A stretch of DNA of 64,000 nt from Trichomonas tenax (GCA_023091735.1 JALKBU010000094.1:22834-86833); one strand, 5' to 3'; shown: positions 41,282-52,199, counted from the first letter of the stretch. The notes: generated by a model not told the origin, from the letters alone. A program made the numbers and translations.

Positions 41282-44200
41282 ATGTTTTCCGATTTGCTTT
41301 GTGAGTGGATTAACTCGTCTCTCTCTTCATACCTGGAAGGGGTGTCGAAGGATCAAGCAAACTTCAGTCTTCTAAAAGGAAAACTCGAACTTTCTCACGT
41401 ACAATTATATAAATATGCTTTATTACAGCACAACATGCCTCTTGTTATCGATAGAGGTGTTATCTCATCGATAGAGATTAATGTTCCCGTTAAAAGTTTG
41501 ACGGATATCTTCGCGACGGTCAACATTCAAGATATTACGATTGTTTGCCATCCCCTGATCCTCAGCACCGACAAATACCTGCCAAAAGAGGATCTCCCGA
41601 AGATAAGAGAGCATCAGATGCACGCACACGAGTATTTTAAGAAGACTTTTAACTCATTAATTAGCAAATCTTCATTAAATTTATACAAAAATATCATAAG
41701 GAGCTTTTTGAGAAACGTGAAGATCAATGTAAGCAATATTCACATTCGCGTCGAAATTGAAAACAATGATTTCGTTGATATTTTGGGCGTGAAAATCAAA
41801 TCTTTGCAAGTTGGAGATCCATCAAATAACACAAAGCCAAATTCGATTATAAGGTCCCTAAAGATTGAAGGGCTATCAGTGTATTACGAATTACACCAAG
41901 AAAGAGTTACAATTAACAATGTCGAACGATTTAAGAACGAAATGAACATTCTCGCAGATTTAGAACATAAATACATCATCGAGTCTGTCTCATTGACAGG
42001 CCAAGTACAAATAAACGACGCGATTGATAAATTTGATTTAGATATCGATTTACCAGAGCTCACGGTCAATATTGGACTTTATCACATCAATTTATTCCTT
42101 CGTGTATTAGAAGATTATCCTAAATTCTTACTTTACTGGAGATGCAGAACAATTACACGTCCAGACCCAGAAAATGTCCAAGATTGCTGGAGATTTGTCA
42201 ACAGATGCGCATTTAAGTCGCATACATCAGAGAGAAACGTTTCTTCTAATGTTAGAGAGCTCTGCAAGAGTTTCTTCGAATATAGAAGCGCTCAAAAAAC
42301 AAAGAATTTAAGCGAGATTGCAAGAATTGAACACACATTGCCTGTCAGAGTTGCTTTGCTGTACAGAGATTTGTCGATATCAAAGCCAAAGAAGATGAAA
42401 CAGTATGAAGATGTATTTTTCAAAGTTGAATCAGATTTACAACTTATTTTATCGTCGCTAATCAGAATGATATCAATCAAATGCACAGCCAAAGCTTTAG
42501 CGCTGAGATTGATGCACGATGATCTTCCAAAGGCACTGGAGATCAAGATATGTAATGGAAGTATTGCTTATATTTACAAGAACAGATCTTTCATTCTTCA
42601 GGCTTTGTTTAATGATATTATTTTAAGCACAATTGTCAATGATGTGAAAAAGCAGTTAATGATATCAAAAGATCAGACAGGAATCACGTTCATAACAACA
42701 CTGAAAGTCTTGGATAGCTATAATATCCTTCTCAAGAACAAATCAACTCTTGATATAGATCTTAATGCCGGTTCTTATGAACTTAATTTGAACAATTTAA
42801 ATGTTATGAAATTTGATCCAATTATCTTACAATACTTGAAGATGCTCATTAATATTATTGGAAGTCCTTTCTTCCCACTTGATTTCAACAATATTAATAT
42901 CAGATCTTGTCCAGCAGAGTTTAAATGCATTTTGACAGATGACATCACTGCAAATTTGTCGTTCAAAGCTTTCGCGTTTATCCAGAGAAAGTTTAATCTT
43001 TTCAAATGCAGTATATCAATGAAATACAAAGAAAATAGATTCGATTTGATCAACGATGTTTCAGTTAACGGAACATTTGGACCAACAAAGTGTCCGATAG
43101 AAATCACTCCTGTTCAGTTCAGATTCGATTGGGAGTTGTTGAGTGTCATTGTCAAATTGGTTTCGAGTTTTGGATGGGTTATTGAAATCGTTGAAGCTGT
43201 TGTTCCTCAACTTCCGAATATTTTGCCACATTACAAGTTTGAGTTCAAACTTCCTTCGATCACGATGAATGTTTTCTTCAACGGACAATATTATTATGAT
43301 ATTATTCTCAATGAAATCTCAGGCCGTGTTATGACACGTGAAGGAATGATTCATCTCTTCACAAAGAGTTTATATTTCACTGAAAACTTGAGAGTTAACA
43401 AGATAGCGATCAGTATTACTTCTGACTTCAAAGCGACTCTTTCCGCAGAGTTCGTCAAAGTTAGAATATTCTATCTCATGAATATGTTTCCGAAAGATTT
43501 CTTCGTTGGCTTCTCGTTGATTGTCCCACTTCCAACAATCGAGATTCTCGTCAACCAGCTGATGATCGATTTCTCGTATGGCAAAGTATCTGTGATATAT
43601 TTGTGTCACATGCTCAAAGGTGAAATCGTTGACAGCAAATTGAACTTCGCAGGAACATCACAGCTGCTTATTAACAACAATGATTTCTTGAACAGCGCTG
43701 CGTTGGAATCTGCAAGTTTGTATTTCAACAAGAAAGTCAAACTTGATATTCATTTCGACAAAGTTTATCCTGTGTTAACGAATGAACTCGTTAATAATTT
43801 CCTTTTGTACAGAGTTCCTATGGATGCTTTCCCACGCGATATCGAAATCAATCTTTCTGTTTATATCAATAACTTGATTGCTTTTGAGAATTTCTTCATC
43901 TCTGATATTTTGCTCGATTTCCATAACCTCGAGAACCAATTTGTAGGTTTGCTGACTCTTTCTAAGATAGAAATGCCTTATGTCATCGTCTATAACAAGC
44001 GCGAAGATATTTTGTTGACAATTGATATCTTCCACGGAAAATACAGCGCAAGACTTGATAATATCGAAGCTTTCGTCGATCCAAGCAAGTTCATTACAAT
44101 CATAAACCAGATTGCAGGCCTCGAATTCAGGATTCCTGAAGACGTCACAGGAGAAGCAATAATGAATAACTTCAAAGTCCATCTAAGACTCCCAGAGGAT

Positions 44201-46459
44201 GAAATCACTTGTCAGTTCTCTATGGAGGGCTCAATAAAGATGGACAAGTACATCGTAACAGCGACAATGAAAGATTTGATTGTTTCGCTCGATAAACAAG
44301 ACATCGTTCGAATTCCACTCGCTGAAGTAACAACTGAAGACGACATTAAATGCTTGACGAAGGAAATTTATGTTGATTGCTCTCTCTGGCAGCTTCTCAG
44401 ACTCGCTCAGTTAGCGACAGCAGATTTATTGCCAACAATTAAGATTCCAAATATTGTTTTTAATGACTTCGGAAGAAAAATTGCCATTCTCACTGAGTCT
44501 ACGACTATTTCTCTAAGAACACAAGCTTCAATGAATTACGGTCCATTCGCATTGAGAATCAGTCTCAAAGACACAGAGTTGGACATCTATAATTTCTCTG
44601 TGAAAACAGCATTCGATTGTCTCGCTGCTGTTTCTCCATTTGAGTACCAAGATTCGATATCAGGAAAACTCAGCGGTTCTCTTGACATTTTGAATAATAA
44701 TCTCAATGTACAACTCGATGACGGCTTGAAATGTGTCATCTCTCCAATGCATATTGCAGCGATGGCGTCTTTAGTTGATACGAATCATATTGTTCCTCCA
44801 TTTTTGAGAATTTCCAACGATACAACATTTGATGTGACAATTAACGAGAAATTCTTTGTTCCGAAGAACGCATCATTCTTCTTAAGGAGCTGCGATTTCA
44901 TTGATAGAATTACAGTTTTTATCGAAGACGGAAGATCTCTTTCTGTCGAAACAAGATCATTATCTAACACTTTCAAGTCTTTCTCATTTAATGATCCGAA
45001 GAATACATCGATCGCTATGTGTCTCGAAGGAAGCGTTCTCAAGCTTTCATCAAGATATATTCTTTCCAATAATACATCTATTGTGCTCAGGTATATCTTG
45101 GGAGGCTTCAATATCGTCCAGATATCTCCATTGAGCATCAGCTGCCTTCCGCCTGAATATAAGATGAACTCAGTAGCAATGCAAACGCCAGGACTTTCAA
45201 AGACAACAAAGAAGATCGGTGATGTTACATTTATCGAATTCGAGAGCAAGCAATATCCTCCGAAAGGAATACAAACGGTTGGCAAATCAATTCCTTTCCA
45301 CGTTGTCTCTGCACCACCGATTGGAAAAAGACTTGCATTTACAGGAAAGGTTTCTTGCAAGCTCGGCGAGACATCGTTGATTATCAATGATGGATTGCTG
45401 CGCGAAATATGCAGAGTTAAGACCGATTTGACACTCGATCTCTGCATCAATGACGGACACATCTCTGTTAACTTGAAAATCAACAATTTCACTATCGAAT
45501 CACGCGTTCGCAAGATACTTCAAGGAGCTTCATCACCAATTCTCGACCTGAAAGCTTCGTTGTCTGAACCGCCGAACATTGAAGATTTGAACATTGTTGT
45601 TGGCGATTGCATTGTTTCTCTTAATGTTTCTGTACTCGCAACAATCTACAGAGAGTATCTCATGAGGAACACATTCTTAGCCGATATAGACAAACGCATT
45701 CCTGCACGTTCTGTTACATTGCAGATCAATACACCAATAGTTGACAGATCTTATTCTCCTCTCTCCAAGATAATGATGCAGAATTCAAATGTTACATTCA
45801 CTCCCGCAGATCCAATTGATATAATTGGAATCATAGAGATGCTCAATATCCAGCACGTTTCTATCTCAGCAGGAAACATGTCAGTAAAGTGCGTCAACAA
45901 GAGAGAGACAATAATGCATCCACTGCTATCGATAACTCCTTCGTTTGGACGTCTCCAGATGAACTTGAAGGGCAAACCAGTCATTGAAACCGACGACATT
46001 TGGGCTCCATTCAAGAACACAGACTTCAGTGTGTTCAAACCTCTAGTGATGCAATTCCTTAAAGATTCAGAGTGCTTCGGCTCAATCAACACAGTCATCG
46101 AGAGATATCCAATCACATATGACATGAATTTTTCTCAGAAGTTCATCACATACATCAAGATGGCAATTTGCATCCTCCACAATATCATGTCATACTTTTC
46201 TAGTGTTGGACACTCTATCTGTGGCGGTGAGCAACTCCCAGAGAACGCTGAAACACTCGAGATCCTAAACTGGTGGGTCACGTCATTCTTCTACTCGATC
46301 GTAAGCGCATTCACAACTATCAAACAAGCTATCCGTGGCCTTCCTAAGAAGTTCGTCGATTCATTCATGATCATTATCATTTCTCTTTTCCAAGTCTCAT
46401 TGGCAATCCCAGACTTGATCTTAGTCATCATCGACATATTGAAGCAGCTTATTACATAA
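41282..46459 (+). CDS. VPS13-like bridge lipid-transfer protein
   Basis: A single intact frame of 1,725 codons. The N-terminus (MFSDLLCEWINSSLSSYLEG, then GKLELSHVQL) is a chorein_N domain, the entry of the lipid-conducting groove of VPS13 proteins. The middle is long and beta-rich, as expected for the repeating groove. A region at about 1165-1330 (PPFLRISNDTTFDVTINEKFF) fits the VPS13 adaptor-binding/SHR part. The C-terminal 150 residues carry helical segments (ITYIKMAICILHNIMSYF, SFMIIIISLFQVSLAIPDLI) like the VPS13 C-terminal region. It is about half the length of animal VPS13 and looks like a compact form. It is expected at membrane contact sites moving phospholipids. Confidence 0.8.
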   Translation: MFSDLLCEWINSSLSSYLEGVSKDQANFSLLKGKLELSHVQLYKYALLQHNMPLVIDRGVISSIEINVPVKSLTDIFATVNIQDITIVCHPLILSTDKYLPKEDLPKIREHQMHAHEYFKKTFNSLISKSSLNLYKNIIRSFLRNVKINVSNIHIRVEIENNDFVDILGVKIKSLQVGDPSNNTKPNSIIRSLKIEGLSVYYELHQERVTINNVERFKNEMNILADLEHKYIIESVSLTGQVQINDAIDKFDLDIDLPELTVNIGLYHINLFLRVLEDYPKFLLYWRCRTITRPDPENVQDCWRFVNRCAFKSHTSERNVSSNVRELCKSFFEYRSAQKTKNLSEIARIEHTLPVRVALLYRDLSISKPKKMKQYEDVFFKVESDLQLILSSLIRMISIKCTAKALALRLMHDDLPKALEIKICNGSIAYIYKNRSFILQALFNDIILSTIVNDVKKQLMISKDQTGITFITTLKVLDSYNILLKNKSTLDIDLNAGSYELNLNNLNVMKFDPIILQYLKMLINIIGSPFFPLDFNNINIRSCPAEFKCILTDDITANLSFKAFAFIQRKFNLFKCSISMKYKENRFDLINDVSVNGTFGPTKCPIEITPVQFRFDWELLSVIVKLVSSFGWVIEIVEAVVPQLPNILPHYKFEFKLPSITMNVFFNGQYYYDIILNEISGRVMTREGMIHLFTKSLYFTENLRVNKIAISITSDFKATLSAEFVKVRIFYLMNMFPKDFFVGFSLIVPLPTIEILVNQLMIDFSYGKVSVIYLCHMLKGEIVDSKLNFAGTSQLLINNNDFLNSAALESASLYFNKKVKLDIHFDKVYPVLTNELVNNFLLYRVPMDAFPRDIEINLSVYINNLIAFENFFISDILLDFHNLENQFVGLLTLSKIEMPYVIVYNKREDILLTIDIFHGKYSARLDNIEAFVDPSKFITIINQIAGLEFRIPEDVTGEAIMNNFKVHLRLPEDEITCQFSMEGSIKMDKYIVTATMKDLIVSLDKQDIVRIPLAEVTTEDDIKCLTKEIYVDCSLWQLLRLAQLATADLLPTIKIPNIVFNDFGRKIAILTESTTISLRTQASMNYGPFALRISLKDTELDIYNFSVKTAFDCLAAVSPFEYQDSISGKLSGSLDILNNNLNVQLDDGLKCVISPMHIAAMASLVDTNHIVPPFLRISNDTTFDVTINEKFFVPKNASFFLRSCDFIDRITVFIEDGRSLSVETRSLSNTFKSFSFNDPKNTSIAMCLEGSVLKLSSRYILSNNTSIVLRYILGGFNIVQISPLSISCLPPEYKMNSVAMQTPGLSKTTKKIGDVTFIEFESKQYPPKGIQTVGKSIPFHVVSAPPIGKRLAFTGKVSCKLGETSLIINDGLLREICRVKTDLTLDLCINDGHISVNLKINNFTIESRVRKILQGASSPILDLKASLSEPPNIEDLNIVVGDCIVSLNVSVLATIYREYLMRNTFLADIDKRIPARSVTLQINTPIVDRSYSPLSKIMMQNSNVTFTPADPIDIIGIIEMLNIQHVSISAGNMSVKCVNKRETIMHPLLSITPSFGRLQMNLKGKPVIETDDIWAPFKNTDFSVFKPLVMQFLKDSECFGSINTVIERYPITYDMNFSQKFITYIKMAICILHNIMSYFSSVGHSICGGEQLPENAETLEILNWWVTSFFYSIVSAFTTIKQAIRGLPKKFVDSFMIIIISLFQVSLAIPDLILVIIDILKQLIT

Positions 46460-46771
46460 TATTTTATTTTGTTATTTTTTTTTAAATAAATTATTGTTTG
46501 TTGATTTATTCGATAAATATATATAATTACCATACTTTATTGAAACAAAAATCGCTATTGTTGATTCTATAATTATCATTGTTAGGAGCAATCAATCATA
46601 TTTTATCATCATTATAAAATTACATAAATAATTCGCAATAACCAGCATTCTATCCTCATTTTGATACGAAATCAATCACTCACATTTTATCATCATTATA
46701 ATATCAACGTTGATTTAATCTGGTTGAGAATGAGACTGATATCAAAATCAAATTAATCAATCATTCAAAAT
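46460..46771. other. 3' flank of the VPS13-like gene
   Basis: AT-rich with a short repeated phrase CACATTTTATCATCATTATAA / CATATTTTATCATCATTATAA (about 46598 and 46681). No gene. Confidence 0.4.
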
Positions 46772-47983
46772 ACTTTAAAACATATTGATACTAAAAATTT
46801 AATCTTAGACTTTATTTCATTATATTAGTTTTAGAAGGATGTGTACATATTGCAGGTAGAGTTTGGAGGCATAATTATGCTTCTAAAGGGGCGTCTGCCC
46901 CTTTTTTCCCTGACTATAATATTTTTTTGTTCAAATTCAATATATTTCTCTTTCGAACTAAGACGGAATTTCATATACAAATGTACTTACTAGGAATCAT
47001 TTATATTCGAATCTCATGTAATTAAAATTAGCATAGTTGCTATTGCACACACATTTATCAAGTATCCTTATAATATTATTTTCATATACTGTAAAAAATA
47101 CTTGGCCATTCCCATAATAACCTGTTTCATTTCCAGATTGCAATCTCCAACAAGATTTGAACAGTCATCAAATACACAATAGCCAATATTTGTGATAGAT
47201 GTTGGGAAATAAACTGTCTTCAAGTTTTTGCATTGTCAAAAAATAAAGCCATCAATTCTTCTTAAACTCGTAAATCTTGATAAATCTGCAAGAACGATCT
47301 TATCATGATTTTGCCGTTCAATGAACGTAATTGATTGAGGATTGGAAGGATTTTTGATTGAACAGAGTCCTCCATTATTGACTCCTTTAAGGACACCCAT
47401 AGCAACGTTTAGTTGGCACTCCTCATATTCCATTTATGTCGTTTCAAATGCCCGAAGTCAAAAAACATTAGAATCAAAAAGATGTGTGACAGAAGCAAAA
47501 AATGAACCAAAAGACACAAAATTTTGTGTATGATATATTGATGATGTCTATATTTAATATTTTATGGATTTTTTTCGTTTTTATTTTTAACTTTTTAAGA
47601 CTAAATTTTTAAGAGGTTTAAGGATAAAATTTGATATGATCTGAAAAAGTAACTTTAACCAAAACTGCAATATAAACAATAAATTCCATTTTCTTCAAAT
47701 AACTCAAACATAAGGTAATGATATATCCTGAATTGTAGTTACTATTAAACTTGAAATTTGTTCTTTTTTATTATTACTTCAATATTGCAATTTTATAACT
47801 ATTCATTTAACCATTGCATCAATCTGAGTATAGTTGTATAGTCAGGGAAAAAAGGGGCAAACGCCCCTTTAGAAGCATAATTATGACTCCAAACTCTACC
47901 TGCAATATGTACACATCCTTCTAAAACTAATATAATGAAATAAAGTCTAAGATTAAATTTTTAATATCAATACGTTCTAAAGT
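46772..47983. mobile_element. 1.2-kb element with 147-bp inverted repeats around a BspA fragment
   Basis: Arms 46772-46918 and 47837-47983 are 147-bp inverted copies with only a few differences. The inner edge carries its own palindrome (AAGGGGCGTCTGCCCCTT in the left arm, GGGGCAAACGCCCC in the right arm). The interior contains a decayed BspA-like gene with its 5' flank. No target duplication is clear. A related GTTTGCCCCTTT end fragment lies near 48607-48630 and a GGGGCAAACGC sequence near 48520. This suggests a family of elements with these ends. Confidence 0.75.
47100..47433 (-). pseudogene. BspA-like leucine-rich-repeat protein, fragment 1
   Basis: The frame starts at the ATG at 47433 (MEYEECQLNVAMGVLKG), runs 65 codons and meets a stop at 47236. 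It continues in frame past the stop with typical TpLRR text (LKTVYFPTSITNIGYCVFDD, then CSNLVGDCNLE). BspA-like proteins are a huge surface-protein family in trichomonads. This copy is a short 5' remnant inside the inverted-repeat element. Its first 60 residues and its upstream flank match fragment 2. Confidence 0.8.
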
Positions 47984-48770
47984 TGTATATTATTCAGCAA
48001 GTACAATATACATGAATTGCATGTTACTGCTATTCACTCTTTTTGCATTTGGTGCTGTTTTTTGGTTGTCCTAGCATTGACAAACCTTAATTACCTTACT
48101 TGAACCAATCTGGCGTAGATTGAGCTGTGTTTTAGCATTGAATTCGGAAACAATGCTCTTGTAGATGCATGACTTCGGTTGGTTCATCCTAATTTGTATC
48201 GAAGTTAGCAAGATCGTGTAGTGTGAATTCTCTAGTGCCGGCAGCTATCTAAGGCTTCTGCCACATGCACTGGCTAAGCTTTACGTCGTGATTATCGTGT
48301 TTGACTACTTAGTCAAGAGCAAATATGGATATTAACTTCTCTGACCCTTGTGTTTCCGGCATAAACATCCATGTACCATCTGCAGGTGCCTGCGTAGTTG
48401 CATGAAACTCAAATTCTTCATCAGAAGATGAGTCTTTGAGGTAACTTGTGCGAAAGTTCCATAAAAATTTTTGGACGATAAAATTTTTTTAAACGTATGT
48501 TGATTTTACGCGTTTGCCCCATTTTGAATGGAAAAATTTATTATGGTGTATATAGCTTTAGAATGCTATATAGAGCCTATATAACTTAAATATTTCCCAA
48601 ATAAAACAGTGTTTGCCCCTTTATCCCCCGACTTTAGATTGATTATCTTTGAGTTATACATCCATAATATGGACATAAGCATATATTAAAATCTATTGGT
48701 TCAATCATGACAGTAAAATAAATTTTATTTGTTGCACATTAAAGTGCGAATGGAAAAATATGGACAATTT
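47984..48770. other. Transposon-like debris
   Basis: On the minus strand about 48325-48470 encodes a continuous protein-like segment (SSSDEEFEFHATTQAPADG, TWMFMPETQGSEKLISIFAL) ending in a stop. An ATG-led frame begins just beside a GGGGCAAACGC sequence (about 48520) that resembles the ends of the 46772-47983 element. A GTTTGCCCCTTTATCCCCC fragment lies at about 48607-48630. I read this as the remains of an element-encoded gene, family unknown. Confidence 0.45.
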
Positions 48771-48890
48771 ATCTTCAGTTGATTGATGTCACATAACATG
48801 CAAAAGCAAGACGACAAATTCCTGGTTTAACAGGTAGAAGTGATTTCCTGATACATACTTCAATTCTTTCTTGGGAATCTGATATTACAT
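48771..48890 (-). pseudogene. Duplicated 3' end of the 50219-51859 gene
   Basis: This stretch is clearly homologous to the last about 110 bp of the helical-protein gene downstream. In shifting frames it still encodes QIPKKE and LLPVKPGICRLAFACYVTSIN, compared with QIPKKE and LPPVKPGTRPLACALYVTPIN in the intact gene. Substitutions and at least one frameshift make it a dead fragment. Confidence 0.8.
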
Positions 48891-49677
48891 TCCAATGAAT
48901 GCATTTACTAACATTTTATCAATTTTTAGTATCTAGGAAGGAATATTGCAACTTGAATAACATTAAAATAGACTTTTGCAAATTGGACTTTTGTGATTTT
49001 AACAAAAGATCCACCACAGAAACAGCCATCACAAATTGGCATAACACGACGAATATTACCACTTGACAGTTGACAAAATGAGTAATTGTTGAAGACAAAT
49101 ATCATGTTTGCATCTGAATAAATAGTGTTTGGTGAGTTAATTAATTTTTCATTACCATAATAATAAATGTCGAATTAAACTTGAGCAGTCACTAAATGCA
49201 TTATTGTTTATTGTTGTTACACTTCCAAAATAAATTGGACCTGACAATCCTGAACACCTATTTATGTCAAAGATCTTAAATCTAAAGAACCAGTGAGACT
49301 GGAGCAGTTACAGAAAGCATTGGAACCAATTATTGAAATACTTTTCAAATCAAGGGGACCAGCGAGGCTTGTGCAACCAGTAAATGCGTTTGATTCAATT
49401 GTTGAAACAATACCAAGATTGATTGGACCTCTGAGATTTGAACAAGATAAAAATGCAGAGTCGCTGATAGTAGTTAAGCTACTAAATGTAAGTGTCCGAT
49501 TTCTCTTAAACTCGTAAATCTTGATAAGTCAGCAAGAACGATCTTATCTTGACTTTGTTCAGCAATAGATGTGATTGATTCTGGATTAGAAGGATTTTTA
49601 ATTGAACAGAGTCCTTTATTGAAGACTCTTTTAAGGATGCCATATGTAATGTTTAGTTGGCACTCTTCATATTCCAT
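48891..49677 (-). pseudogene. BspA-like leucine-rich-repeat protein, fragment 2
   Basis: Starts at the ATG at 49677 with MEYEECQLNITYGILKR and reaches a stop at 49474. Further pieces in other frames carry classic TpLRR units: SNLRGPINLGIVSTIESNAF, TGCTSLAGPLDLKSISIIGS, then CSGLSGPIYFGSVTTINNNAF. At least two frameshifts and several stops interrupt it. Cys-rich text (SFCQLSSGNIRRVMPICDGC, then FCGG) follows near 48970-49090. The locus lies between the duplicated and the intact 3' end of the 50219-51859 gene. Confidence 0.85.
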
Positions 49678-50218
49678 TTATGTCGTTTCAAATGCCCGAA
49701 GTCAAAAAACATTAGAATCAAAAAGATGTGAGACAGAAACCAAAAATGAACCAAAAGAGACGGGATATGATATATTGATGATGTCTATATTCTATATTTA
49801 ATAGAATTTTCCATTTTTGTTTTTTTAATGACAAAAATTGTTGTGATCCGAAAAAGTGACTTTAAGGATAACGTTGAAACAAAAAATAAACTCCAGTCTT
49901 ATGCTTTTCTGATTACATTCAAACCCCAAGACAATGACATCTCCTATATTTCAATAACAATAACACTCAAAATCGATTATTTTCATATAGATAGAATGCT
50001 TATTTGATTTTAAGATTAATTATGATTCTCATTATATAATCTAAATTCAGTTATTGTAATAGTAATTAATGAAAGCTATGATAATTAGATACCTCTTTGT
50101 AATCCCATAACTTGACTTTAAATTATAACAGATTCACTTATTATATTATGAAAACAAGGGGAAGTTAATCCGCAAAACAATATAATATAAAAGATTTATA
50201 TAAAAAATACAAACAAAT
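49678..50218. other. Intergenic; 5' flank shared with BspA fragment 1
   Basis: Bases 49678 to about 49760 are nearly identical to 47434 to about 47520, so the BspA gene was duplicated with its promoter side. The rest is AT-rich with no gene. Confidence 0.6.
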
Positions 50219-51859
50219 TTATCTTCGGTTGATTGGTGTCACATAAAGTGCACAAGCAAGAGGACGTGTTCCTGGTTTAACAGGTGGAAGGGATTTCTTA
50301 ATATATACTTTCTTAGGTTCTTTTTTCGGTATCTGAGGAAGCAGTGACAGTTCTTTAAGCTCGGACGACGATTTCACGTGTTTGATGTCATTCGTGCTCG
50401 CGTGTCGTGTTACCTTCGAAACAGAGACAGAAGAAACACTGCGCGATGACTTCGAATTGAGATCAAGAGGAGGCTGTGCAACGAATCCTGTTCGTGATTC
50501 GTCGAATGGAAATATCTTCAAGTTCAAATTCTGGTCCGCTGCGAATGCTTCGACTTCAGTTTGGAAATTCAAAGCAGGAGCGGTCTTATTTTGGAAGAAA
50601 TTCCTGAAGAATGACGGGTACTGTCTTGTTGAGAATGCCGAAGATGCATTGATGCTGATCGCTGCCTGAAGCCATATAATTCGAGTGTTGTTCAAGGCAG
50701 AGATACTTTCACAAAATGCCAATGATCGTCCAAGATATTTCCTTTTAATGCTGGAAAGAATAATGAAAACGAACATCTTTCGGATATACAATGAGAGCCA
50801 TTCCTTCGTTTCTTCACGAGCTTGGTTCTGTATAACGATGTTCTTGAACAAATACATTGCAGATCGATGCCAAACTTTTGATGTGATTGCTGTTCGTGCT
50901 GCGAAGTTCAAAACTTTCTCACAGCCAACATCTTTGCTTATTGACTCTAAAATAATAAAATCTTGAATGTTTCGAACGCCTCTTTCAACAATAATTTCGA
51001 ATATTTTCTGTGTATGAGAAAATTGATTGTTCATGCTCATCATGTATTTTGCTGCCGTGTAGAACAAATCTGACTGTTGTGAGTCCAGATTTTGAAGTAA
51101 TAAAGCATATCGATGTGGCATTTGATATTTCATCTGTTTTGGTGCAACGTGAGTAAGCAGTGAAAGCGCAATACGCAAAAATTCTACCGAAGCTTCAATA
51201 TTCGCGTATCTTAATAAAACTAGAATTTTATCTAAGAAATCAATCGATGTTTTTGATAAATGTGATGGTTTTCGAGCACCTGAGTACAACAAATCGTGTA
51301 AAATACTCGCAACTTGGATTTTAAAAATCCATCCTTTTTTTGTTTGCGATCTCTTTGAAGAACTCAAAAAATTAAGCGCTGTATTGATTAATGTCGACAA
51401 AATCGACGCATTCCCGGTAATATCGAACCACAGTTTATGTCCATCAAGCTTTAATTCGTGCAATGTTTGAACAAATAAACTCGGATTATTGAATATTATA
51501 GGAATAACGTGCGTGACAAATGACAAAAGATTGGAGTATTTCAATGTGGATATAGTTAAAAGGCAAGATTTCACGTTTTTTGGAGTATAAAATTGTCGGT
51601 TATTGAAAACGAAAGTAATAAATGAGTTAAAATCGGTTAAAGGGTTCTGTACGTCTGCAGTAGGATGAAATTCTTGGACTCTTTTGTAAATTTGCTGCCA
51701 ATATTCTTCTTTATCGCCGGATATAGCGAAAGTGAAGAAGCAAGGGCATATTTTAAGCCACGCTTTCTGTGCTATGTCCGGATCAACGCACTTTCGCTCG
51801 TAAACGAGGTTTTCTCTGTGCGTTATTCCTGATAAAAACCATTTATGAGGATCATCCAT
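50219..51859 (-). CDS. Helical protein of unknown function
   Basis: The frame encodes about 546 residues; the ATG at 51859 (MDDPHKWFLSG) is the first real methionine, as the few codons upstream begin at TTG. Most of the protein is amphipathic alpha-helix (LLSFVTHVIPIIFNNPSLFV, SVEFLRIALSLLTHVAP), consistent with a HEAT/ARM-type solenoid. The last 100 residues are Ser/Lys/Pro-rich. I recognise no family. Its last 110 bp exist as a decayed copy at 48771-48890. Confidence 0.7.
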   Translation of the reverse strand: MDDPHKWFLSGITHRENLVYERKCVDPDIAQKAWLKICPCFFTFAISGDKEEYWQQIYKRVQEFHPTADVQNPLTDFNSFITFVFNNRQFYTPKNVKSCLLTISTLKYSNLLSFVTHVIPIIFNNPSLFVQTLHELKLDGHKLWFDITGNASILSTLINTALNFLSSSKRSQTKKGWIFKIQVASILHDLLYSGARKPSHLSKTSIDFLDKILVLLRYANIEASVEFLRIALSLLTHVAPKQMKYQMPHRYALLLQNLDSQQSDLFYTAAKYMMSMNNQFSHTQKIFEIIVERGVRNIQDFIILESISKDVGCEKVLNFAARTAITSKVWHRSAMYLFKNIVIQNQAREETKEWLSLYIRKMFVFIILSSIKRKYLGRSLAFCESISALNNTRIIWLQAAISINASSAFSTRQYPSFFRNFFQNKTAPALNFQTEVEAFAADQNLNLKIFPFDESRTGFVAQPPLDLNSKSSRSVSSVSVSKVTRHASTNDIKHVKSSSELKELSLLPQIPKKEPKKVYIKKSLPPVKPGTRPLACALYVTPINRR

Positions 51860-52199
51860 TTTTTTTTCCAATTACACGTTTTTTTATCATCGATGATTTC
51901 ACGATTTGTTTTATGAGAAATTAATATGCAAAATACACGAATTAGGTCCCATTAAAGCTATATTTTGAGTGTGATTGTAGTTATCTTAACTAGAAATTGT
52001 AAAAAAAGCATTTTTTGGTGATATTTAACCTTAAACTATTGGTTTGTCGCCATTCGGTGTCAATCTATATCTGAATTAATTTACTGTTTTTGAACATAAT
52101 TCGCCATGGAATTTGGAATTATATGATTTTTCACTTAATTATTCAAATTTTACACTTTCATCTCACTAATTTCGAGGAACTACTTTAGAATATCATAGT
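51860..52199. other. Intergenic region
   Basis: Promoter-side spacer of the 50219-51859 gene. No other feature is recognised. Confidence 0.45.

Noticed and set aside
44785..45513. 242-codon minus-strand ORF inside the VPS13-like gene
   Set aside because: Long but fully overlapped by a 1,725-codon frame with family signatures; no promoter signs.
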